DNA of 64,000 nt from Linnemannia elongata (taxonomy: Eukaryota; Mortierellomycota; Mortierellomycetes; Mortierellales; Mortierellaceae): positions 1 through 64,000 of the forward strand of contig JAXBDG010000028.1 of the NCBI GenBank assembly GCA_036320915.1. Direction: 5' to 3'. Shown one piece after another: positions 23,838 through 35,337 of the stretch; within the stretch, counting starts at the first letter, position 1; each line of letters starts with the position of its first letter. Made by a program: the position numbers and the translations under genes. The notes beneath the pieces were generated by a model. The model was not told where the DNA came from. It did not search any database and saw only the letters and a list, made by a program, of their open reading frames with translations.

Positions 23838-24653
23838 ATCCAAACACTGACAACAAAAGTCAGAGGCGAGGACCACAGATGGCAGCGACTGAGAAGCCCA
23901 TGGTGAGAGACTTAGCACAGTCGATGGCCAGTACCAGGTAGGGGGACAGGAACGCCCAGGTTTCTCATAGAAACATGTAGAAGGATGACAAGGAAGTTTT
24001 GCAGGATTTCATATTAGCCATGTATTGGTACCTCAAGGCTACCGGATAAAGGAAAGCGGTTGCCCAGCACAACATCGACGATCTCTACCACGTTGTTCTA
24101 GGAGTACCTCAGGGCCGTGCACGAACAACGACGTGGCACCTCAGTACTATGCACGAGCAAAGACGTGGTATCTCAAGGCCGTCGAGCAAGGACATGCTTT
24201 CTCACAATACAGCATTGGGGGTCTCTACACCAACGGCGAACATGTTCCTCAACATTACGTACAGGCAATGGAATAGTTCTCCAAGGATGCCAAACAAGGA
24301 CATGCTCGGTCTCAGTACAGTATCAGCCTTTTCCACGACGGCGGCCAAGGTATTCCTCAAGGTCATACACAAGCAATGGAGTGGGATCTCAAGGCAGCAA
24401 ATGAAGGGCATCGTTTCTCACAATACAACGCCGGCATCTTCTACAAGCACAGTCGAGGTATGCCCCGGGACTATAAACAAGCGATGCGTTGGCTCTTCAA
24501 GGCCGCCCAGAAAGAGAGCCCACTTTACAACAACGGTCAAGGTGTTCCCCAGGATTATATAATGGCCCCGGGGCAGTTCTCTAAGGCTACTAACCAAGGA
24601 CATGATGGTGAAAACTGGAGGCTTTGAAGAATAAGGAAGTTTCTGTGAACTAA
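23097..24653 (+). pseudogene. Sel1-repeat protein, copy 2 (decayed)
   Basis: The same layout as copy 1 with a longer visible head. ATG at 23097 opens a frame that meets TAA after nine codons, then reads FRSVDKSILPSTVSIATTK and EIVLWNDILQAFKNVDLV, a TGA where copy 1 has an Arg codon, and HKTRVIPFLKGNDF. An intron ends CTGTCTCGCAG at about 23477, and exon 2 starts with IAAMPYIILDLVMDTT, matching copy 1. The linker is interrupted by a 32-C run, and the Sel1 units between 24.0 and 24.65 kb are scattered over all three frames with stops. Two premature stops plus several shifts make this a pseudogene even if some single-base changes are consensus errors. Confidence 0.85.
23806..23837. repeat. 32-base poly-C tract
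   Basis: An uninterrupted C run within the linker of the decayed Sel1 copy 2. Copy 1 has no such tract at the equivalent place. Confidence 0.9.
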
Positions 24654-24913
24654 GAAATAAAATTGTGTAGTAAATAATCCATGACGATTCATCAAATTCG
24701 GGTGTGACGCTGGACTGAGTCAACTAGTTTATCACTCATTACTGGTCATTCAGGCGCAGACTCGTCACTCCCACCCTTGTTTTTCTTTTTGTTTTCATCA
24801 ACAAGCGATGATTTGTTGCCCAATAGGGGTAATGTGTATTATTATCTTTCTCTTGTCTACTTCAAATGCTCCTCCTCTTCCGTTCCTGTCTCCTCCCTTC
24901 CAAGAATCAAATT

Positions 24914-27900
24914 CTACCATAGCTCACACTTTTTGTTTGGGTTCATAGGTGCACCTGCTTTACACTTGAACGCCTTTGCAAAATCGGGTGAGTTCTGAGC
25001 AGCGCCGTTGATTCGCCATTGGGGAGGCGAATGGCTGTTGTGGTTGACGAGGTCTACTAGTGATTCTGGTGTCATCTTGGTGCACCACAGACGGCCATAT
25101 GAGATGAAGAAGAGTTGTTCCGGGGTATATTTGTCCAAGCCTGGGAGCTTGAAATTTGCGATCCTGTAAAGACAGCAGAGGGAGGAGGTAGTGGTGGTGA
25201 TTGGGACGAGTGAAAAAGAAAAAAAAGTGGAGTTGGTTAGATTTACATGGAGCTTTTTTTGGTAGGAGTGCATGTGGCACAAAATAAAAAATAAAAAAAA
25301 AATAATAAAAAAAACGGGGGCGGACTTACTTGTCTCCCTTGGGATCAGATTGGAAACGACTCTGCCAGCTGCGGAAGGCCATCTTGATACCAGCATTATC
25401 AGCAAGGTTCTCGGGGAGGGTCAATTCTCCGTTCACTTTGACATCCTCGTTCTTGGGACCCTTGATGGTGTATTTGCTGTATTGGTCTACAAAGCATTTG
25501 GACTTTTCTTCGAATGCCTGCGAGGTCGCGTTTGTCCACCACTAAAAATGGATATGAGGAGAGGGGAGGTATGTGTGTGTGTGTGTGTGTTAGTGAGGCG
25601 GAGATGATTGAGAATACGGGTGCATGTATTGGCGATTGAGAATATGAGAAAAAAAATGGAGACAAGATTGACTTACATTGCTGTAACGGCCAACAGAGTC
25701 GAAATAGCGACCATTGTTGTCGAATGCATGCTATTATTATGAAGCACAAAAATGTGAGAAAAAAAACAAATTGAGATCAGAGAAAGGAAACTGTAGCGTG
25801 GCCAGCTGTTAACAACGGAACTGAAAAAAATAATAAAAAACAAATGGCTTACCCCGATCTCGTGGCCACCAACGGTGCCCATGCCCCCATAGTTGACATA
25901 CTCTGGGTTCTCAGTGTGAAAAATGGGCGTCTGCATAATACCGGCGGGGATATAGATCGCGTTGGACGAAGCTTTATAGAATCCATTGACCGTCGTGAGC
26001 GACACGTCGAACGCATCCCGATCCAAAGGCAAAGGAAGCGCAGCAAAGGTCTTGGCTGTCGTCCAGCGCATAAACCTGACCTGGTTTCCGAAATAGTCCT
26101 TGTTGGCGACATCGTAGCCCTTGTAAAAGTCGTCCAGCGACTTTGCAGAGATATCATCCGGGTTTTCGGTTGTGTATCCGATAGCTTTGACGATCCCCTT
26201 CAATTTCTTGATGGCTCCGTCTCGGGTGGTCTGGTCAAGCCAAGCGACAGTAGGGAAGTTCTTCTCGTAGCTTGAGATGATGTTGTCGACGATAGCGAGA
26301 GCCTCTTGGCGACTGTTGTCCTTGAAGACGGCTTTCACAAAGTAATGACCGGTGATGTGGGCCAAGTTCGTGTTGGTGACATCCACACAGGTAGCCCACC
26401 GGTCATTCGAGGCAGCAGCGGAGATACCATTCGTAAAGCTATTAAAGTTGAACTTGGGCTGCTTGTAGGGCTCGGCTAAGTTTCCGGAGAGACTGCGGAT
26501 GAGGACCCAAGTAAAGTAGCGCTGGAGGTTTTTAGACGCGGTCTTCTTGAGAAGTCCTTCGAGCCTGGGGTGGAAGATCATGGATGAGGCGATGATGGGA
26601 CCATTGTACTTGAGGCCAGGAGGGAAAGATTCTTGGAGGAAGAGAGACCAATCGATCGAGGGAGTCATAGCATTCAGCTGCTCCACAGTGACCAGACCTT
26701 TGTTGTTCTTGGGATCCAACATATCTTTGAATGTAGTTCTGACGGCCGCGAGCTGGATCTCAAAGTCGACAGCATCTTTGGCAGCATCGGCCCACTCCTT
26801 CTTGATGTCCTTGGGAGTAAGTGGCTTTCCTCGTTTGGCAACATCCTCGTCGCCCAAGACGGTCTGGAACATGGCCGCAACAGTCTCCCTGTACTCCTTG
26901 ACTTTGTCGTCATCCTTGTAGAGGCTCGGGGATGGCAGACCCAACCCATCCTCAGAGATCGTCAACATGTAAGCCTCCGGGTTGTTGAAAATCCACTGCG
27001 ACCTTGAGATTGAGAAATCCCGGGGTCAAGAACCCATACTGAGCAATCTGGCCCAAAGTCCTGCTGAGGGTCTTCTTGTCGACGGGGGAATCCGAGGCCG
27101 GGAAGGACTTGATGAACTTTTGAATCTCATCGTAGAGGGGTTTGCGACCGGCTTTGGAGATCGCTTTCTCGTCCATGCAGCTGCCGAAGAGGTCCTGGAG
27201 CTTCTTGATGTTGTTCTGGGCGGCGACATCTCCGGCGGGTGCCTTGGGGGTCTTGCCCTGTGAGGGATCGATGATCGTACGGAGAATGCGCTAAGAGGGA
27301 GAAAGGTAAGGGTAGGACGCCGCTGTGTTTAGGGTAACCTCTACAACAAATGAATTGAGAATATATAATTTCTTTTGTGGGAGTGCATGATTTCTTACAG
27401 CGTTGTTATCACCCAGGAAATCGAAGGGTCCGATCTGAGACCTGCCAGCAGGAATGTCGTTCTTCTTGTGGAATCCACCGCCTGAGATTGTGACGAAATG
27501 GACATTGAAAAAAAGGGAAGAAGGGTAAACGATGGTGAGCTCTTTTGGTATGATGTGCTTGCTTGCCCAGGAGAATACAGGGAGGGGGAAGAGGAGCAAG
27601 GAGGGAGGGACTTACAGGTAAACTTGGCAAAGTCCTGGCAGGGGTCGACAGATGGATCCATGTCACTAATGATCCCGCTTGCTGTGAGTTTTACATTGCT
27701 CACTCTTGCATGTGGCCTGGTGAAGTGTACGAGAATTGCGGAGAGAGAGCGAGCGAAGGAGAAAAGGGGTTCAGTGATATGAACATATCGCGTTAGTGTT
27801 GGCAACTAAAAAAAAATTTAAGCAATACCAGACGAGGGTGAAGACACAAAAAATTACCTTGTTATCGAAGGATGGCTTGTCTGCGCGGATGCCGATAGGA

Positions 27901-27966
27901 CCAGCCTGAACAACACCCAGAGCGACACCAATCGCCCATAAGGATCTGAATCTTTGGAGCAATCAT
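24914..27966 (-). CDS. Secreted M13 zinc metallopeptidase, copy 2, with frameshifts
   Basis: Exons: 27858-27966, 27616-27716, 27399-27481, 25853-27290, 25677-25730, 25330-25541 and 24914-25163. Exon lengths and phases match copy 1 exactly for the last three. Features in order: signal peptide (AIGVALGVVQAG), DPCQDFAKFTC, CGGFHKKNDIPAG, NGFY, the zinc site HEIG|HAFDN split by an intron, ENLADNAG and C-terminal CELW. Three one-base differences break the frame: an extra G in the signal peptide (27935-27937), a lost base in exon 2 near 27690, and an extra T on the coding strand at 26988-26991. Starting downstream at a TTG would avoid the first but is not credible in a fungus. The protein is clearly diverged from copy 1, so the duplication is not recent. 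Confidence 0.85.
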
Positions 27967-28135
27967 TATTGAATGTGTTATGAGAAATAGGGTGAGAATG
28001 GAAGGGGTCGTTAAAGAGAGGAAGGGTGGAATGTGGAGTGAGAAAAGCCAAGGGAGAGGGAAAAAAGGAAAGGGGAGAGAGGATCGATGGTAGTAGAGAA
28101 TCAACAATCAAAAACACCACGGGGGTTCCTCGCTT

Positions 28136-28142
28136 CTTTATA
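28136..28142 (-). promoter_or_regulatory. TATA-like box upstream of M13 copy 2
   Basis: TATAAAG on the minus strand about 170 bp before the start at 27966, the same spacing as in copy 1. Confidence 0.5.
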
Positions 28143-29307
28143 CCAAACAGGATTTATTCCCAGCAGTGCCTTCCCCGAGGGCTGTAACCTCTCATTTACT
28201 TCTCAGAAGTACTGGCGCCTTTTGTGTCCACGGTCCAGTTCTTCCCCCACTTTAACATTCCCAGACGAGAATCTTGCGGGGTTGTCTGTTTTCGTAGAAA
28301 TGTATTCCCAGGGTTGGTACCTGCATGAACTCTAGCAAAACCTTGCATGTCCGTTCAGATGAACGGTGCGGCTTATGTCTCTCTTCCAGTCTCCGGTTGG
28401 TGAAGCACACATAAAAAAGTACACCATGGAGCAATGCAAACACCAAGTGCTCACCATTTTTCTAATTCCCATCAAGAGGCCGAGTTCTAAAAAATGAGAG
28501 CTCTTTGTGCATATTTTTTTTTTTCTGTGTCAATTGGTGCAATGGCAAACAACAACCCAGAATGTTCTCCCATTCGGCTACCGTTACTGTTTGGGGATGC
28601 ATGCATACTTACAGATATAGATGGGCAGTCTGTGGTTTTTTTTTTTTTTTTTTTTTTCATTCTTCTTTTTTTTTGCTCACATTGAGTCTACAATCAACCA
28701 CCACTTTACACAATAACAAACTCCAACCTTTTCACAAGAAATGTCTCATCGGTTGGCGCTAACTTGTCCTCTGAATATTTTTCCCAAGAGCAATTGGGTT
28801 GAACCATTACCAAGAACCGCAACCGAAATGATCTTACATGGGATACTCAATATGCTACAACGACGATGAAGGAAGAGTAATGAGAAAGTTGTAACTCTTG
28901 GAAAAGTGTAGAAGAAGGAGAAATAGAAAATAAAACAGAGGAGGAGTGGAAGAGCGAACGCACTCGAGGGTAGGAGGGACGAACAGTAAACGAAAAAAAA
29001 AAAAAATAATAAAAAAATGAGAGAGCAATGGTTACAAATGAACAAATGTGTGTGCACAAAAAACCATCCAATCAAAGGACCGCAGGGGAATGTTCTGATG
29101 TAGCACAAAGTACTTTTTTTTTTTTTTCTTTTTTTTCGCTTTTATGGCTCACAATTCATTCTCACACAGTTGTTCTTCATTCCTGCGACCAACCTGGTTT
29201 TTTCACTTAAGGATCGAAGGCGTAAAAAATGATCTCTATGTTTCTTCAGACCTTACTAGACGTCTATAAATAAAAAAACACTCCTGGTTCCTTGCTAGAA
29301 CTGACTT
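28143..29307. other. Intergenic; simple-sequence T runs
   Basis: T-runs at about 28636-28656 and 29113-29136. No supported gene. Confidence 0.5.
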
Positions 29308-30200
29308 CTACCAGACCTCACACTTCTTCTTCAGTTTCATAGGATTACTAACAGGACAACGGAAAACCTCTGTAAAGTCAGGAGGGTCCATGGCAACACC
29401 ACTAATGCGCCGCCGGTTCTTGGTCAGGTTACGAATAAGGAACCAGGCAAGTAATATTGGAGTCTAGGCCGATGTCTTCGGAAGGAATGCATCTAGTTTG
29501 GCGAGGTATGCTGGAGACGAGACAACTGTGGGGTTACGTATCAAAGACACCATCAGAAAAAAGTTTCCCGAGTAAACAAAAACCACTCGATCGATGGGGG
29601 GGGTCAAGACGGACAACACTTGGACAGAGCGCAAGTTGAAATTCTTGGTCGGGTTCTTCAGGTCCAGCTCGAATCGAGGACCGCCCTGGTCACATCGACC
29701 CAGTTCTTCTTGATATCCTGAGATTTCAATGGCTGCTTCCTGGTGGCGATATCTTCGTATCCCACGATAGTCTGAAATATGGCAGTCATGGCGCCTCTGC
29801 ACAACTTCCACTTTCATATAGTCGTCAACTGCTTTCAGCCCCCAGCCCACGCTCATCGACATATAACTCATTGACCAATCGATTAATCTCACGGACACCT
29901 ACTCAGTGATCAATGCATGGAGGGGATTCGTAGCCACCTGACAACAAGAGCCAATGTCTTGGACAAGACTTTTATGTCAGCTGGAGAATCCGAGGAAGGA
30001 AGGGATTGGATAGTTTTTTTTTGATCTGAATGACAAGAGGTTTGCAACCACCCAAAAGGTCTACCTCAGTATCTAAGCAACTCAAGAAGCGATCCAGTAT
30101 TTGCTTGAAGTTTATTTGAGCGGCCCCGTCGTTGGGTCAACCTCGGGGGAGCTGCTAGGTGAGGGATCGACAATTGAGCGGATACTGTCCCATAATTGCC
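29308..30200 (-). pseudogene. M13 peptidase remnant, copy 3 (internally deleted)
   Basis: The minus strand holds recognisable but scattered pieces of an M13 protein: a segment like IQSLPSSDSPADIKVLSKTL, then AMTAIFQTIVGYEDIATRKQ, SQDIKKNWVDVTRAV, PPSIEW and YLAKLDAFLPKTS. This leads straight to a C-terminal piece with RRRISGVAMDPPDFTEVFRC and KKKCEVW (stop at 29308-29310). The whole central part, with the HEIGH and ENLAD zinc sites, is missing, and several stops and shifts interrupt the rest. It is a dead third member of the local family. Confidence 0.8.
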
Positions 30201-30799
30201 GAGGATTCAAATTAGTGTCGCCATCATAATTCAAGTACGTTGTTCAGAGGAAGAGGTAGTGCATTATCTGTGTGTGCTATGGATGCTGTATGCAGGCCTT
30301 GTTGCTGTAACGCAATATCTACGGAGCGTTTGTGTCCTCCTCCTGGGATCTTTTTGCATATCTTTAAGCTCGCCGCATAAGCCAGCATGGGTCAAATCAA
30401 AAAGTGAAGGAAAGGTATAAGAGATCCTTTTTTTTTGCTTGAATCACCATCATGTTAGCACGGTAGAGCCTGAGAAGAAAAACGAACACCTCTTATATAT
30501 GTAGGTCATAACTCGTCCTGTTTTACTTGGCTGTTCAATTTTGATTTTGACAGTCACTTCATTTATTTTTTTTTTTTTTTTTTTTTTTTTATGTGGAACA
30601 AAGGCGAGCGAAACACCAAGCAGCTTACTTACCACTACCACACAAACACCACACACAGAAACAAACGCACAACGCGATGCAACACAACACAACGCAACGC
30701 AACGCGCAAAGAAAGAGAACAAGACCAGAATAAACAAAGGAAAAAGAGAGAAAAATGAATGTTCCGTGTTGTATTGTCAATATGTGTTTGTGTGTGAAA
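30201..30799. other. Intergenic; T-run and AACGC/AACAC simple repeat
   Basis: A T-run of about 22 at 30568-30590 and an (AACAC/AACGC)n stretch at about 30679-30710. No gene seen. Confidence 0.5.
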
Positions 30800-33446
30800 C
30801 TATGTACGCTCGCTTCGCGTTCTCTTACCCTCAAACTTGAGGAGGGTTGCATTGCTTCCTCGACGCTTGGCAGAGTTAGGAGTTTTGGGGTTAGAAGTAA
30901 AAGAAGAACAGGTAATGGGAGTAACAGTAGGCACGACACTTTGACTCCTTGTCACTCGAGGAACAGGGCCATAGGTTCTCTTGATTGGCTTAAGGTCCTC
31001 CGGTTGGGATTTTCTTGCCGGCTCTTCAGCTTGAACTCTTTTGGGTAGGATTGCCTTGCTGTGGGCGGGCGTATGTGCAATCGTATGGGCGGGCGTATGG
31101 GCGGACAGCATCCTTCTTCTATTGAGGGTCAACGGCTCCTTTTCTTCCTCCTCTTCCTCCTCTTCCTCTTCATCCTCTTCCTCTTCCTCTTCCTCCTCGT
31201 CTTCGATATCTTCTTTATCTGCCTCGGACTCGGGCTCAAACACATCTGCCTCTTGGACCATCTGCACCAGCGCTTCCTCCTCTCTGTCTCTGTCGTTCCT
31301 TCTCCTTAAATTCGAGAGTCGAATAGAGTCGAGAAGATCCCTTATCGCGTTTGCGCTCAATCCATACGTGTCTCTCATATTCCGTTCACTCCTCCCGAGG
31401 CGGATGAACTCAAGAGCTATCAGTTTCCTCTGAGAATACCTTGTCGGGTCTGTCTTCCTCATCGTCGCTGTCCAATCCTTGAGAGGGACCAACAATCCCT
31501 TTTCGAGATCCCCATGCTCCCACTGCTTGATAACGTCCTGCCACTTCTTGGCAGTGGGGATGCGTGGAGCAACTGGTGGCTCGTCCTCCTGCTCCTGCTG
31601 CTGCCGTGGTTGTGGTGGAGTTGCTGTCGTGGTTGTGGTTGTGGGTTGGGGTGGCTGTCGTGGCTGTTGCTGTTGCTGTCGTTGTTGCTCTGGTACTTGC
31701 GGACGGACGACCGATGACATTTCCTTCAAAGCGACCAAGCAAGGACTCCGTAACGGACTTGGGACATCTGCTTCAGCTGGTGATCCATTTCTTTTTTCTG
31801 GACATGAGAACTGGTGCACCATCTCCTCATCACAGTGTGGCTCGGAGCTTCTCAAGCGACTTGGGATAAGGCCTGTACGCTGACGGGGGCAGATCCTGGA
31901 GAGTTGCTCTCGCCCATGAAGACTGCGTGCCGACTATCCTGGCGCGACGGTGCAGCATGTCGCTAAAGCCCATCTCATATCGGTGTACTCGTCAAGCAGG
32001 TAGCGCATTATGGTGCCAGTTCCCTCGCCCTCTGACCAGCCCCCCCACCACTTCACAGCTTTCAACGACCACTTTTCCTTCGCAAACATAAACCGAAACT
32101 GGGCACCACCGCGGCGAAAGCAATGTGTGGTAAACCTCCCATTTCGTCTTCGCCAAGAGACCCCTGACTGGTTTCGTCAGCTGGTCAAGCCAACCTTGTA
32201 TGCGAGGCTGTGACAGGGCTTCTTGGTACTTGATACGGCCCTTCGCATCCAACGCAGGAAACCACGAAATCGTCAGGCTGTAGTTGGCGCCCTTGGGCCT
32301 CCATCCAATCCAGCCACTCCAGGAGTTTGTTATAGCAGCAAATCGATGGGTCCTCTGGTTGTGGGTGGATCTGGTAGACGTTGGCTAAGTGCAATGGTGT
32401 AGTCAATATGCATGAACTGTAAGATTACGGTTGCTATCCACCAGATACGTACACATAGACATATAAACAGAACATGCTAAGGTACCGCAAAACCGTACCT
32501 TTGGTCACATCCGCTTGATTTGTTTTTCTAAAAGTCAATGTGATGGTAAAGTACGGCGAACCAGTCTCTGTGGTCAGGCCACGGTCAATGTCCTTTATCT
32601 GAAGGCGAGTTAGCTCCTCGTTTCTAAAGCAAAAAATGCATTGCCACGAGATTGTTGGTTAATTATTACAAGCAAGAAGAGAGCACAGCAAACCACCATC
32701 AGATGCGGATTATACAATTACCTCGTCCATAGGGTAAAGCCAGTTGCTGCAAAGGCCTGAAACATTTTGCAAACGGCCTCGCCCTGAGCTTCAATGGTTG
32801 CTGGATCCCTAAGATGCTCCATCAGTCTGACCATGTCGCTGTAAGATACTGCGAGACTTTGTCGGCTAGTACCCGCTTTTCCGTCGCGCTTTTTCAGAGA
32901 AATGAGAAAGTTCTCGAAGCGGATGTCGTGGACAGGGTTTCCCGTCCAATTTCCGTCCTCATCGCAGGTCCACTTATCGTCCTGACAACCCAGCGTGTTC
33001 TTGAAGTAATGCTTCATCCCTGATTTAATGCCCTCGGCTGTCTTATACGAGAGACCCTCCCCATCTCCATCGCTTCGACACTTGTAGCAGACGTACGCAA
33101 GAAGGACCTCTGGTGTATGCTTGGAGATCTTCGTGAAAGCGGTTTGCCAATCAGGATCCTCAAAGCTTCTCGCGTACGCAAGTGCACGAGAGACTTGACC
33201 ACTGTAGCTAGTCTTGGTCTTCGGAGCATAGAGATGTTCCTCCGTAGTTCGCGCTGCTGCTTCCAGATCGCTCTTGCCATTGGAGGTTTTGGCTTTGGGG
33301 CTTTTTCCTTTCTTGACGTTGCCGTTGCCGTTGGGACGGGAAGCTGGAAGGGGAGAGGAGGCTGGTGCAGCGCTGGTGGTGGCGACGGAGGTGCCGGGAC
33401 GAGAACCAGTGGGCTTGCTGAGGATTTTAGAGGTGGTACGTGGCAT
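30800..33446 (-). pseudogene. Crypton-type tyrosine recombinase with GCR1_C-like domain, decayed
   Basis: Exon 1 (32722-33446) has a basic N-terminus and a core-binding-like domain (KTKTSYSGQVSRALAYARSF). Exon 2 (32499-32623) reads NEELTRLQIKDIDRGLTTET, and exon 3 starts at 32384. The catalytic part then runs over three frames: FPALDAKGRIKYQEALSQ, then the H-x-x-R box in FTTHCFRRGGAQFRFMF, then MRYLLDEY with the candidate nucleophilic Tyr near 31985-32000. Shifts lie near 32260 and 32145. The last 351 codons (30800-31855) are open and hold a GCR1_C-type DNA-binding domain (WQDVIKQWEHGDLEKGLLVP, then PTRYSQRKLIALEFIRLG), a long Asp/Glu run and a basic tail. A YR core followed by GCR1_C is the known Crypton arrangement. 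Element ends were not found; Cryptons lack terminal inverted repeats. Confidence 0.75.
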
Positions 33447-33987
33447 GTTACAGGGCTTTTGGCTTGTGTTCTTGTTGCGCTATTCGCGAGTGTGATTTTG
33501 TGAGTTTGAGAACAAAGAAAAAGAGAAAAGAGGGGAAGAGAAAAAAGCAAACGCGGAGGTGATTTTTCATCAGCCACATTCTACACACTCAATCACATTA
33601 CACGCGATTTGTGCGAACAAGTCGCCGTTTAAAAAAACAGAAAAAATTGAACACAAACATAACAAATAGTGTTATGTGCGTAAATGGTGTTCTAGCACCG
33701 TGTAATGTAAACTGGGGTACATTCCTTAAGTGAGGACTGTTTTATTCTGAATGTGAATAATTATGCGATTTCTCCCCAGGGCCTTCTACGGTCATGCAGA
33801 CCAGTCTGGACATTCTCCCTATGGTTTTCTATGCCGATCAAAAAACACCACTACATTCGTCCCTGTTCAATTTTACATGGAGTTTGTTCAAGATTTATTT
33901 TTGAACAATTTTTATATGTAAGAAGTAAGAATCACAGCCTCGATTGTCTTTCCTCTCTCCCCTGCCCTCCCCTCTGTTCACACATAC
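33447..33987. other. Spacer between Crypton relic and truncated monooxygenase
   Basis: No coding feature. The 3' exons expected for the adjacent monooxygenase (micro-exon, FNPAGG exon and tail exon) are not found here. Confidence 0.5.
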
Positions 33988-35337
33988 CATCTCCAATGAG
34001 AACTGTGCGGCAATGGTACCAAGTCTTGAGTACCTTCTCCTCCAGCATAAATTTGGAGATGTGCTCCTTGTTTGACCAAGCAAAAAAGTCGGCCATTGTA
34101 TACTTGTGGTCTCCTCCGCTGATGACTGGGAAGTCCTTGACCTCCTCACACATCGCCAGCACTGCCTCGGGTCCAAATTCCGAGTTACGGAAAGCATCGT
34201 TTTCCTTGCTTGATTCACCTGTTAGAAATTGAATAACCATATATGCCATGGTTCCCTGGGCGGTGTTGTATGTCGACCACTAAAAGAAAAGGGCATCAGT
34301 GGGTGTCAGTTGTTTTGGTGATTTTGCGGGATACATTTATGAGAGCATTATTTTTTCTTCACCCACACTTTCCGTCCCACCTCCTTCATACATACAGAAT
34401 ACATCTTGTCTGTACCGATGGTACGACGCATTCGACACTGCTCTTGTGCGATATCAGGGAACTCTTCAGGTGTGAGGGGACGAGTTTGGCCCACAAGGCA
34501 GACTGTGCTGAAAGGGAGAGGGAGTAGGTCGGATGGAGGGAGAGTACCAGCCTTCTTCAACTTGGCATAGAGCCCCTGGCGCACGGCACTGTAAGCACCA
34601 TCAGCTCCGACAAGAATGTCTCCCTCAGCCTCTGTCCTGTCGCTGAAGCGGATAAGGACACCATTCCCTCCCTGGTCCATGGTGAGCACCTTTTGCCAAC
34701 GTGGATGCGTTCTTTGGGAATCTGACGCATGAGCAGGCCGTACAACGCTGGGTGAGTGATCATGTAGCCCCTTGCTCCAAACCTACAGGCAAGAAAAATA
34801 GAAACAGCGTGTTTAATTGCCAGGAATTAACAGTGAGGGATATCAAAGCATGGGATGATCAAAGCACTCCTTGCTTACTCTTGCTCGTGCCCTTCAAAAT
34901 CTATAGAGAACTCAACCTCCCGTTGCTCGTTACACATCTTGATCGCAGAAACATATTTTCCCAGTGCAGCAAACTCTTCGTAGATCCCACACTGCTTAAA
35001 GAGGTTGGCAGTTGTGCAATTGAAGTACATCGCCGCACCTACCAAAATAAAAAGGTTAGATATGGGTTTTGAAGCCCTCTAGTAAGACTTTTAAGGTCAC
35101 CAATCAGTCAACAGTGATCAAGAGCCAATTGAATAGAAGGATCCAGGAACAAAAGGTCTTACCGAGGGGTTTAACCTCAGGAGCTTTGTCGTAGATATCA
35201 AAGGGGATACCAGCCTTGTGGAGGAGCATGCCCAGGGTAAGCCCTCCCAGACCAGCTCCTACAATAAGGACCTTGGGTCGTTTGGCGTACATGATAGAAC
35301 GGTCGTGCTTAAAGGTGACAGCTGGGTTGATCTCCAT
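33988..35337 (-). pseudogene. FAD-dependent monooxygenase, copy A (3' truncated)
   Basis: The start at 35337 (MEINPAVTFKHDRSIMYAKR) is followed by the dinucleotide-binding fold VLIVGAGLGGLTLGMLLHKA. Exon 1 ends at 35163. Later exons carry AAMYFNCTTANLFKQCGIYE, RQIPKERIHVGK, the DG motif DILVGADGAYSAVRQG, and end at VLIGDG, donor after 33988. One A is missing in the AAAA run at 34691-34694, so GKKVLTMD is split over two frames. In copies B and C the next pieces are an 11-nt micro-exon and an FNPAGGVGAANA exon. Both are absent here, so part of the FAD-binding GD motif and the C-terminus are lost. The break faces the Crypton relic. Family role: flavin hydroxylation of a small aromatic or polyketide-like substrate; the substrate is unknown. 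Confidence 0.8.

Noticed and set aside
27771..27962. Alternative TTG start that would keep M13 copy 2 signal peptide in frame
   Set aside because: Non-ATG starts are rare in fungi, and copy 1 shows the ATG ten codons earlier. An extra G in the run at 27935-27937 explains the frame better.
31041..31883. Plus-strand Ser-, Leu- and Gly-rich frames
   Set aside because: They are the reverse complement of the acidic and Gln-rich tracts of the Crypton protein.
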